25,849 nt of DNA from positions 1 to 25,849 of the IMG/VR virus record IMGVR_UViG_3300037191_002105. One strand, written 5' to 3'. The translations under genes and the position numbers were made by a program. The notes under the pieces are model-generated. The model was not told the DNA's origin and ran no database searches. It was given only the letters and a program-made list of their open reading frames with translations. Below, in pieces: positions 7,748 to 14,360 of this stretch; position 1 is the stretch's first letter, and every line of letters starts with the position of its first letter. The stretch is from a virus.

Positions 7748-8020
7748 TTATGTAGTTAGATTATTATTTTTTAAAAAATTATTGTAAAACTCGTCAAATT
7801 CCTTGCTAAACTGTAAATATATCTGAGTATGTTCTATAGCAGAGTCAGAATTCAAAGCTTTGAATCCTGCACCAGGTATCTTTTCTAACTCCTTTTTAAG
7901 GGAGTTAGTTTTAGATTTTAATTTCCTCTTAAAAAAAGAGGAAAAGTCAAGCTCATCAAGGTTTTCTAAAAACAATAATGAGAGAAGTAAATTTTTAACT
8001 AATACATATGTATCTTCCAT
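7748..8020 (-). CDS. Small hypothetical protein, 90 aa
   Basis: Unknown. A Leu/Lys/Phe-rich, probably helical protein (SLLFLENLDELDFSSFFKRKLKSK...). The ATG at 8020 is one base after the upstream stop; an in-frame TTG at 8035 would overlap that gene. Its coding DNA contains three closely spaced perfect inverted repeats (7850-7944). Confidence 0.55.
   Translation of the reverse strand: MEDTYVLVKNLLLSLLFLENLDELDFSSFFKRKLKSKTNSLKKELEKIPGAGFKALNSDSAIEHTQIYLQFSKEFDEFYNNFLKNNNLTT
7850..7944. repeat. Cluster of three perfect inverted repeats
   Basis: Three elements lie within 95 bases: a 16-bp palindrome ATTCAAAGCTTTGAAT (7850-7865), an 8-bp-stem hairpin CTAACTCC/GGAGTTAG with an 8-base loop (7885-7908), and a 9-bp-stem hairpin TTTCCTCTT/AAGAGGAAA with a 5-base loop (7922-7944). 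All are inside the 90-aa gene. Role unknown: mRNA structure, a replication-linked site or chance. Confidence 0.4.
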
Positions 8021-8021
8021 T

Positions 8022-8603
8022 TTATCTTTCTTCAAATAGCGTGTATAGATACTTACTAGTATCCATGTTAAATAAGCTTTCTTCCTTAAAAGTAAAAGGA
8101 AGTAATAGTTCTAAATTAGAAGACTTAATTTCTTCTGTTGACAAGAAAGTCCCTGTCTCTCTTAAAAGAGACTTTTGAAACCTGTTTACTGCTTTTTCAT
8201 CTCTTTCAACTATCTTATGTATGTGAGAAATATCCCTATGATATTGGTGTTCAATATAGGTAGGATTACTTCTCAATTCTGACAACTTCCCTCTAATTAC
8301 AGAGGAAAGCAAGTCAGGATATGGAAAAGATAAAGCAACTATTTTATCACTTCCTGAATCATATATTTCTAGAACATCAGGACAAGCATCTAATTTCACA
8401 AAAATGCTACTTGAGTTCACTGATTTAGGACATTTTAAAAGTATTGCTTTTCCAAAGTATTCTTCTCTCAACTCATCATGACAATAAAACTGAGTGGTGA
8501 GCAAGTTACTTCTCCTAATCAATCTTTTTGTCTCTGTGTCATACAAAAGACTTATCCAGACTGCTAAATAAGCAGCAGTTTTGTTTAAAATAAGGTTATT
8601 CAT
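8022..8603 (-). CDS. Hypothetical protein between exonuclease and helicase, 193 aa
   Basis: Unknown. The N-terminus (NKTAAYLAVWISLLYD) is mildly hydrophobic but not a convincing membrane helix. The middle is beta-rich (GKAILLKCPK...SIFVKLD...IVALSFPYP) and the C-terminal third is charged and helical. It overlaps the nuclease gene by eight bases. Its position suggests a role in recombination, but no motif supports a specific one. Confidence 0.62.
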   Translation of the reverse strand: MNNLILNKTAAYLAVWISLLYDTETKRLIRRSNLLTTQFYCHDELREEYFGKAILLKCPKSVNSSSIFVKLDACPDVLEIYDSGSDKIVALSFPYPDLLSSVIRGKLSELRSNPTYIEHQYHRDISHIHKIVERDEKAVNRFQKSLLRETGTFLSTEEIKSSNLELLLPFTFKEESLFNMDTSKYLYTLFEER

Positions 8604-9504
8604 AGATAAGTTTTTCTAATGTTAATGTGTTGTAGTACATTGCTAGCATGTAAACTCTTTTTAACATTTGTTTTATTGACTTATCTACTTCTTCTACTGG
8701 TATAGTAAAACTTTTTAATCTCTGGTCCAAAGGTATTTCTAAGAGACTACTATTAAAGTCTCTAACTTTTTGTTTATTTTCATCGTTAAAGTTTGCATAC
8801 ACTTCAAAAGGTGTAGGCATTAAACAGAAATCTAAACTCAAGTTTTTCGCACTCCATAAAAAGGAATACGTAATTAGTTGCCAATAGTAATTTATACTTA
8901 TACCCTTGTGATTAGTATAAGTTCTAAAATCTTGTGGACATTTAATGTCTCTTACAAGATTTTCATATTCTGAATAAATATCACACTCTCCTGTAATAGC
9001 ATGTTTAAACTCAGGAGCACTTATAGCTTTCGGATTATACCTAACTATAGTTTTAGATTTTAAATCATAAATAGCTCTAAGATTATTTTTTGCATAATCT
9101 TTTAACTTAAGATCGTTAACAAGTTCTATAGCTTCATCTTCCATTAAATTACCTTTTTGAATTTGATGAGGCATAAAACCTTCCATTGTTAAGTCTAATC
9201 CTTTTTGCTCTATAAACAGAGTGTGAGCATAATTCTTTGCTCCTTCTGGTAGTTCATCAGGAGTATTGATTTTGTCTAGTATCTTAATATAACTATCATA
9301 CTCTTTTTTACACCCTTTTGGGTAAGAAGGAGATACATAATTCTTTTGTAAGAATTCAGACATCTCTTCGTCATTTACTTCTATATTCTTAGCTTCAAGT
9401 TTGTCTCTTAGTAAACTTTCTGCTTTATCTAATTCTACCTTGAGACTGTCGTAGTCTATAAGATAACCCATTATCTTGCTCATGCTGCTAGCTCTTATTA
9501 ACAT
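8596..9504 (-). CDS. YqaJ/lambda-type PD-(D/E)XK exonuclease
   Basis: Probably a phage recombination exonuclease that resects double-stranded DNA. It opens IRASSMSKIMG (residues 3-13), the usual RaSs start of YqaJ-like proteins. KGNLMEDEAIELV (117-129) supplies the early acidic helix. GECD (172-175) with DIK (186-188) forms the metal-binding D...DxK core, and NYYWQLITYSFLW (205-217) gives the conserved Gln helix. At 302 aa it is within the usual size range. Residues 15-100 are an inserted helical region. No ssDNA-annealing partner is plainly recognised nearby, though the 15447-16394 gene is a candidate. Confidence 0.82.
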   Translation of the reverse strand: MLIRASSMSKIMGYLIDYDSLKVELDKAESLLRDKLEAKNIEVNDEEMSEFLQKNYVSPSYPKGCKKEYDSYIKILDKINTPDELPEGAKNYAHTLFIEQKGLDLTMEGFMPHQIQKGNLMEDEAIELVNDLKLKDYAKNNLRAIYDLKSKTIVRYNPKAISAPEFKHAITGECDIYSEYENLVRDIKCPQDFRTYTNHKGISINYYWQLITYSFLWSAKNLSLDFCLMPTPFEVYANFNDENKQKVRDFNSSLLEIPLDQRLKSFTIPVEEVDKSIKQMLKRVYMLAMYYNTLTLEKLIYE

Positions 9505-9515
9505 ATTTTAATTTT

Positions 9516-10079
9516 TTAAATATTATTTGAATTTATTTTATGACTCTCAAGCATTATCATGAAATTTTCATAGTCTTCTAATTCAATTTTTTTTTCTATG
9601 AATCTTTTAGTAACTTTAAAATCACTAGAAATTATTACTTGAATATCCTTCCTTTCTGTTTTGTACTCTCCTATCTTTAACAATGATTTTTCAAGAATCA
9701 CTAATTTTGTAGATAATACAACTAATAATGTATTTTCTATAATTTTTATACAACCTAGTATTTCTTTAGTAGGATGGTAATATAGTAACCCATTATCAAA
9801 GAGTATATATAAACTTTTCTCTCTTACATTATTTATTGTTTGAAGTTTATTCCACCTGACAATAACAGTATCAAATCCATAATAATGAGATTCTATAACC
9901 TTTTCTATAAAGGTTTTGTAACCTCCACAGAAAACGACTCCGAGACCAAGTTTGTAATTAATTGGAGCTAATTTAAGTAATGGACTGGCTTCTACATTAT
10001 AGTAAAAGCCAGAATTATAACTTCTTGTATTCCAATACCTAGGTGTGTGAAAGTTTTTATTTTCCGTAAGTTGTAACAT
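9516..10079 (-). CDS. Hypothetical protein overlapping the E1-like gene, 187 aa
   Basis: Function unknown. It starts inside the last 23 bases of the E1-like gene, so it is probably translated with it and is a candidate extra component or substrate of the Ub-like cassette. The sequence is beta-rich, with regular hydrophobic strands (KLGLGVVFCGGY, GFDTVIVRWNKL, KSLYILFDNGLLYY, NTLLVVLSTKLVILE), compatible with a small beta-sandwich or propeller fragment. The C-terminus is charged and helical. No catalytic motif or membrane segment was found. Confidence 0.65.
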   Translation of the reverse strand: MLQLTENKNFHTPRYWNTRSYNSGFYYNVEASPLLKLAPINYKLGLGVVFCGGYKTFIEKVIESHYYGFDTVIVRWNKLQTINNVREKSLYILFDNGLLYYHPTKEILGCIKIIENTLLVVLSTKLVILEKSLLKIGEYKTERKDIQVIISSDFKVTKRFIEKKIELEDYENFMIMLESHKINSNNI

Positions 10080-10851
10080 CTTGATTTATCTCTTTGGTTA
10101 ATAAATTACAATCCTCTCTATAGTAAAAAGGAACTGGAAAAAAGTCTACATTAGTTCTCACTGAATCTTTTTCACCTTTATTCAAAGCAATATTAGTTAA
10201 ATAATTAGTGTAAATAGTAACCAACTTACTAGCCAAAGCACTAGCTACATGAGTAGTCTGCTTAAAACTACAAGACAACCCTGTAGCTTGTTCATCCGTA
10301 AACAAACAATTTTCTAAATAGAAATCAATTTCTGATTCTTTATCATTTCTTAGGCAAAATATCTCAAATCCTGTTGGACTTAACCTGCTTTCAAAATAGA
10401 TTTTATCTACAGATACTCTTGAGTTATTATTAGTAACTCCCTCTAGTTTTCGTTTAAAGTCTTCTGCTAATTTCCTTCTTGAAGTCATATTGTCTACACA
10501 ACAAAACAATGACGAGTTACTAAATCTTTGAAACATCGGACTAAGAGTTTGTCTGACATTTGAATATATCTTAGTTCCCTGTTCAGGGCTTACCAGCATT
10601 TCTATTATTTGTTTTGTTGCAAATACTTTTGAGTCTCCTACTTGTTGAGAAGAAAATAATTGACCTCCGATATTATGGTTTTCTACCATATCATCATCGT
10701 ATAGAGATAAGTTCTTAGCACCTGCTCTCGCAAGTTGAAAACTTAAGTGAGAACCTATTCCACCTAATCCAATGATTGAGTGACTAAAATATTCCATTTC
10801 TTTAAGCCAATCAGCTCCTTTAAATCTGTCATTGTACGGTAATACTTCCAT
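10057..10851 (-). CDS. ThiF/E1-like ubiquitin-activating enzyme
   Basis: Predicted to adenylate the C-terminus of a ubiquitin-like protein and pass it to an E2. The Rossmann ATP-binding loop IIGLGGIGS is at 26-34, acidic YDDDMVE at 51-57, HNIGGQ at 59-64, VGDSK at 71-75 and CVDNMTSR at 118-125, in the order seen in ThiF/MoeB/E1. Cys194 in GLSCSFKQTTHVAS is the best candidate for the catalytic thiol. The Arg normally in N-x-x-R-Q is Gly63, and there is no CxxC zinc pair. At 264 aa it is a minimal single-domain E1. It begins directly after the JAB stop (TAAATG). Biosynthetic ThiF/MoeB is unlikely given the E2-like and JAB neighbours. Confidence 0.87.
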   Translation of the reverse strand: MEVLPYNDRFKGADWLKEMEYFSHSIIGLGGIGSHLSFQLARAGAKNLSLYDDDMVENHNIGGQLFSSQQVGDSKVFATKQIIEMLVSPEQGTKIYSNVRQTLSPMFQRFSNSSLFCCVDNMTSRRKLAEDFKRKLEGVTNNNSRVSVDKIYFESRLSPTGFEIFCLRNDKESEIDFYLENCLFTDEQATGLSCSFKQTTHVASALASKLVTIYTNYLTNIALNKGEKDSVRTNVDFFPVPFYYREDCNLLTKEINQDVTTYGK

Positions 10852-11691
10852 TTAATATTCTTTTATACTGTTAAGAATTTGTTTTAATTTTTCAGGAATT
10901 ATAAAATTATGTTCTACTTCTTCTATTTCTTCTTGTAAAGTTTCCCAGTCTTCTAGTGGAATTTCAATAACTCCTCTATCATCTTGAAATTGAGGCAAAT
11001 ATCTTTCTACTCTTTTATCAGGAGAATAACTTCTTCCAGACATAAAGTCTTCATAAACTGGAATTTTAGTGACAACTTTTTTTTCATTGTCTTCAAGTAT
11101 TTTTAGTAACTTATTAAATTCTGAGTCACTTTCAGTCACTGGTAGTTTAATTGTACAATCATATTTCTTACAAGAAAATACTTCTTTTTTAGAAATACTG
11201 TTGTGTACATACTTTCCTCTACTTTTTATGTATGTGGAATCACTACTAATTATTTTAGTAGCAACGCCAATTTTAGCAACTATATCTCCAGCATAATTTA
11301 CTATAATTGAAAGGTAGAAACTGTAATGTTGTGAATTCTCGTTCAATTCACTTATATCTGTAGCACTAAAATATGCTTCCATACTATGATGAGTATGCAT
11401 CAAGCCTGTACTAAAGTCTGCTTGATTTTCATCTCTCATTATATACTCTGTGAATACAGGATTTGTCCCTATAGATAGGGATGTAAACACACTTGACCCT
11501 CTGTCCATAGGAATTATGTCTTTAACATAAATCTCTTTGGGTAAGCCATCATCTGTTGTTTCCTTACTTTGTGTAAAAACTGTCACTGAAGACCACTCAG
11601 TATTAAGTTTAGTGAATTTATTCATTAAACTTATTTTATGTAGTACTTCCTCAGTAATAAAAACTACTGGTTTGTTATCTTCTACTTTCAT
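10852..11691 (-). CDS. JAB/JAMM metalloprotease (deubiquitinase-like)
   Basis: Predicted zinc isopeptidase that removes or matures a ubiquitin-like protein. The JAMM motif is intact: Glu32 (NTEWSS), His99 and His101 (LMHTHH), then Ser109 and Asp112 (FSATD), giving H-x-H-x7-S-x-x-D with correct spacing. The JAB domain covers about residues 10-150. The remaining about 130 residues form a C-terminal extension with basic and acidic segments and no recognised fold. ATG overlaps the stop of the E2-like gene (ATGA). It resembles the JAB partner in bacterial Ub-like operons more than phage tail JAB proteins, as no tail genes are nearby. Confidence 0.88.
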   Translation of the reverse strand: MKVEDNKPVVFITEEVLHKISLMNKFTKLNTEWSSVTVFTQSKETTDDGLPKEIYVKDIIPMDRGSSVFTSLSIGTNPVFTEYIMRDENQADFSTGLMHTHHSMEAYFSATDISELNENSQHYSFYLSIIVNYAGDIVAKIGVATKIISSDSTYIKSRGKYVHNSISKKEVFSCKKYDCTIKLPVTESDSEFNKLLKILEDNEKKVVTKIPVYEDFMSGRSYSPDKRVERYLPQFQDDRGVIEIPLEDWETLQEEIEEVEHNFIIPEKLKQILNSIKEY

Positions 11692-12929
11692 AATATATAC
11701 TTTTTTAATAAAGTCTTAGCATCATCATTAAGACTTAATTCACTTTTATCAAAATGTTCTACGGTGCTATCTTCGTTAAAATAAACTTCAAACTTAACTT
11801 CTTGACCATTAAATATAAAATGGTCTAAATCAGGTATTGATTCTTCATAAAGATTTAATTGTAACTCAAACATTGCTTTTTCTCTACTAAGAGAGAGAAG
11901 AGTTTTTAAATTATTTTCCCCAATTTTTAAATTAGATTCTAAAAAACCCCCTAACCAGGAGCCAGAGTATTCTTCTCTGTTGTTAATAAAATGCTCAGTT
12001 AAGTCTTTGTAAAAAGTATATATTATAACAAGCTCTCCATAATAGAATTTAAAATACTTAGTAGAAAAATCAAAAGTTGTTTTTTTAATTTCTCCAACTA
12101 TCTGTCTTAAATTATCATGAATATCTGTCACTTCTAATATACTAGTTTTAGTAAGATTCTCACAAGAAACTAAAGAGGGTATTTTTTTATAACAGTCATC
12201 ACTGTTATATTCTTTTATATAGTTAATGAGTCTAAGCATAAAGAAGTCATACTCCTCTTGGTTTACTGCTATATACTTTAAGTTATCAGATAACCTTGAA
12301 TCCCCCAAGCATAAACTGTTTTTATAAATGTCGTGATTTAATTTTTTTCCAAAAAGTTCTGAAGATGTTACATTTGGTTGCAACATATTAAGACCAATCT
12401 TATTTGAGCAATGAGGGTGATTAAACCCATTTATTAATCCTAATACATCATATTTTCCGAAGAATAATGACATATTATAACTATCAATGTGCAACCCTTC
12501 TCTTTGGAACCCTACTTGAAAATAGAAGTAAGGCTCCTTATAAGCCCATACTTTTTTGTTATTTTTTCCAATTAAATCAAAATCTTTCAATTTAATTACA
12601 AAATGAAATTGACATCTATAATGAAGATGTTTACTGTCTTTAAAATAAGGATACACATCCCAACTTAATCCATGTCTTTCACAATAATTTTTAGTGTGAG
12701 TAATTATTTTAGAAAATTCTTTAAAAAAAGAATTAGTAATTGTCGTAGCTTTTTTTCTGTCTAAAGAGTTTATAACCTCTTTATAAACAGGTACAAGATT
12801 AAGCCAAAAAGGGTCTCCTTCAACCTTGGCATCTACACCTTCATTCCACCAATGCTCTCTAGCTTTAGTAAATTGGTCATATAAAAAAAAGGGATCTCGA
12901 AAGACCCCTTTAGTTTGTAATTCATCCAT
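11688..12929 (-). CDS. E2-like ubiquitin-conjugating protein with C-terminal extension, 413 aa
   Basis: Proposed E2-like enzyme that takes the Ub-like protein from the E1 onto a cysteine. Residues 90-165 contain successive beta strands (YRCQFHFVIKL, YFYFQVGFQ, YNMSLFFG). These are followed by FNHPHC (169-174) and, about 30 residues later, SLCLGD (205-210). The HP(N/H)...CL(G/D) arrangement is the E2 signature, making Cys207 the likely active site; Cys174 is an alternative. About 90 N-terminal and 200 C-terminal residues, mostly helical, lie outside the E2-like core, much more than in a minimal E2 (about 150 aa). The identification rests on this motif plus the E1 and JAB neighbours, so it is less certain than theirs. 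Confidence 0.65.
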   Translation of the reverse strand: MDELQTKGVFRDPFFLYDQFTKAREHWWNEGVDAKVEGDPFWLNLVPVYKEVINSLDRKKATTITNSFFKEFSKIITHTKNYCERHGLSWDVYPYFKDSKHLHYRCQFHFVIKLKDFDLIGKNNKKVWAYKEPYFYFQVGFQREGLHIDSYNMSLFFGKYDVLGLINGFNHPHCSNKIGLNMLQPNVTSSELFGKKLNHDIYKNSLCLGDSRLSDNLKYIAVNQEEYDFFMLRLINYIKEYNSDDCYKKIPSLVSCENLTKTSILEVTDIHDNLRQIVGEIKKTTFDFSTKYFKFYYGELVIIYTFYKDLTEHFINNREEYSGSWLGGFLESNLKIGENNLKTLLSLSREKAMFELQLNLYEESIPDLDHFIFNGQEVKFEVYFNEDSTVEHFDKSELSLNDDAKTLLKKYIL

Positions 12930-12977
12930 AATTAGTTAAATTTAATACTCAAAAACTTTATCATCAAAATCATACTA

Positions 12978-13619
12978 TTAATCACGATATGCCTCTTCAT
13001 CATCATTAAAATCATCATCTTCTTCTTCCGCATCATAATAATCCTCATCATAACCTTCATCATCTTCGTCTTCTATGTCTTCTTGACACTCATCTTCTTG
13101 ATGTTGTAATGCTTTTTGAAACTCTTGTTCCTCTTTTGCTGCCCACAATTTGTGAAAGAGACTTTCCACTTCTTCCATTGTAACAACATTAACCTGAACA
13201 GGTAAAATTTCTTCTTTTTTATTTTCCATACACTCTGAGAAAGCAACATTCATTTCTTCAGTACTTAACTGAGTCCAATTTTTGTTTAATTTTTTTGCTT
13301 TCGCAATAAAACATTCTTTTACAATGTGGAATCTTTTTGCTTTTGCTCTTAACTCGACAAAAGTAAGAGAAGCACCTGCTTTGTTTCTTTTAGGAGACAA
13401 CACTAAGAGACCTTTGCCACTTTTAGAAGACAGTCTTTGGCTGTCTGAAGACAATATTTTCTGACTTAAGCTGTCAGAAAAAGACAACCCTTCATATTCA
13501 ATACCTGCTTCCTCTAAAGCAGTTTTTAACTCTAATCTAGTGGGATTGTCAACCACTTTAATGTTTGGTCTACTTGACAATCCTGTTGAAAAAACTATTA
13601 CTGTTATTAAATTTTCCAT
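12978..13619 (-). CDS. Ubiquitin-like beta-grasp protein with acidic tail, 213 aa
   Basis: Probable ubiquitin-like modifier or its precursor. Residues 4-76 have the order of a beta-grasp fold: strand LITVIVFS, turn, strand NIKVVDN, helix TRLELKTALEEAGI, then strands near LSFSDS, QKIL and GLLVLSP. It then runs into a basic, flexible KRNKAG (77-82). A helical domain (about 86-170) and a very acidic tail of about 40 residues (176-213, Asp/Glu/Tyr-rich) follow. The C-terminus does not end in Gly, so processing would be needed if it is conjugated through the beta-grasp domain. The ATG abuts the upstream UDG-like stop (TAAATG). The fold is judged by eye from strand/helix order. Confidence 0.55.
   Translation of the reverse strand: MENLITVIVFSTGLSSRPNIKVVDNPTRLELKTALEEAGIEYEGLSFSDSLSQKILSSDSQRLSSKSGKGLLVLSPKRNKAGASLTFVELRAKAKRFHIVKECFIAKAKKLNKNWTQLSTEEMNVAFSECMENKKEEILPVQVNVVTMEEVESLFHKLWAAKEEQEFQKALQHQEDECQEDIEDEDDEGYDEDYYDAEEEDDDFNDDEEAYRD
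13457..13481. repeat. Intragenic hairpin with 9-bp perfect stem
   Basis: TTTTCTGAC and GTCAGAAAA are separated by a 7-base loop, inside the Ub-like gene. It is an example of the frequent intragenic inverted repeats in this window. It has no U-tract in the transcribed direction, so it is not read as a terminator. Confidence 0.4.
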
Positions 13620-14360
13620 TTAAAAGTTTACTTTAGATAATCTACTCTTTTCGAGTATTTTATTTGTTATTAAAAAATGATTTTTATTATAAAAACCACC
13701 ATTTCCCCAATATTCTGACATTGGAGATTCTGAATGTAATATATAATTTTTTCCTTTATAGATAGGAATATTTTTAATATTCTCTAAATTATAAGGATTT
13801 ACATCAAATTTATTAGCTATTTGAGGTATAAAACTTTTTGCTCCTCCCCATAACAACCACACAATATTTTGACCTTCTTGTGAAGATATATGCCTTATTA
13901 TTTGATTTGTAAATTGTTTCCAATAACTTAAATGACTTTCATCATTTCCTCTCTCCGATGTAAGAGAAGAATTTAATAGAAAGACTCCTTGTTTTTGCCA
14001 AGTATTAATTCCCTGATAATCAGGGAAATTATTCTTTAGCTCTTTTTCAAGAATTATTAATTCTTGTGGAGTTAAGTCGGACTTTAAATTATTACCTACT
14101 TTTTCATCAAGAGATTCCCAATTATTTTGGAAGGCTAATCCTGTAGCCATTTTATAATTAGGATAAGGAGATTTACCAACAATAACTAATTTAATATCTT
14201 TTGGATGTGTTTCAAACACCTTAAAAATATTGTTTTTGTTAGGTTCATAAGCTATTTTAGGTAATACACTTTTAAAAAAGTATTTAAGTTCTTTATAATC
14301 CATGTACTTTTTTAGGTAAGGTTTCCAATACCTTATAGCTTCTTCCTTTGAATATCTCAT
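13620..14360 (-). CDS. Uracil-DNA glycosylase-like protein without the usual catalytic Asp
   Basis: Belongs to the UDG family 1-like fold. VIVGKSPYPNY (59-69) stands where GQDPYHG is expected. MATGLAFQN (71-79), INTWQKQGVFLLNSSLT (118-134), NIVWLLWGG (165-173) and ILHSESPMSEYWGNGGFYNKNHF (207-229; compare HPSPLS...GFFG..HF) follow in the right order. Ser64 replaces the catalytic Asp and Pro67 the His of the motif. The GVFLLN Asn (130) is retained. It may be a weak or altered glycosylase, or a DNA-binding or processivity factor, as vaccinia D4 is in part. The start overlaps the primase gene by 68 bases; this ATG is kept because the N-terminal YWKPYLKKY helix fits the family. Confidence 0.8.
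   Translation of the reverse strand: MRYSKEEAIRYWKPYLKKYMDYKELKYFFKSVLPKIAYEPNKNNIFKVFETHPKDIKLVIVGKSPYPNYKMATGLAFQNNWESLDEKVGNNLKSDLTPQELIILEKELKNNFPDYQGINTWQKQGVFLLNSSLTSERGNDESHLSYWKQFTNQIIRHISSQEGQNIVWLLWGGAKSFIPQIANKFDVNPYNLENIKNIPIYKGKNYILHSESPMSEYWGNGGFYNKNHFLITNKILEKSRLSKVNF

Larger units (their letters stand above)
10057..13619 (-). other. Complete Ub-like conjugation cassette (Ubl - E2 - JAB - E1) in a phage replication operon
   Basis: Four consecutive genes, transcribed Ubl, E2-like, JAB, E1-like, are joined by TAAATG or ATGA junctions, except for a 48-base gap between the first two. The gene set matches bacterial ubiquitin-like systems such as PRTRC, Bil, Bub and CBASS Cap2/Cap3. 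It is flanked upstream by UDG-like and primase genes and downstream by a recombination nuclease and helicase, with no sign of insertion (no repeats, integrase or change in strand). Confidence 0.7.

Noticed and set aside
10057-10851. Thiamine or molybdenum cofactor ThiF/MoeB
   Set aside because: Adjacent JAB, E2-like and beta-grasp genes fit a conjugation system, and no cofactor biosynthesis genes are present.
10852-11691. Phage tail assembly JAB protein
   Set aside because: No tail or NlpC/P60 gene is nearby and the operon is replicative.
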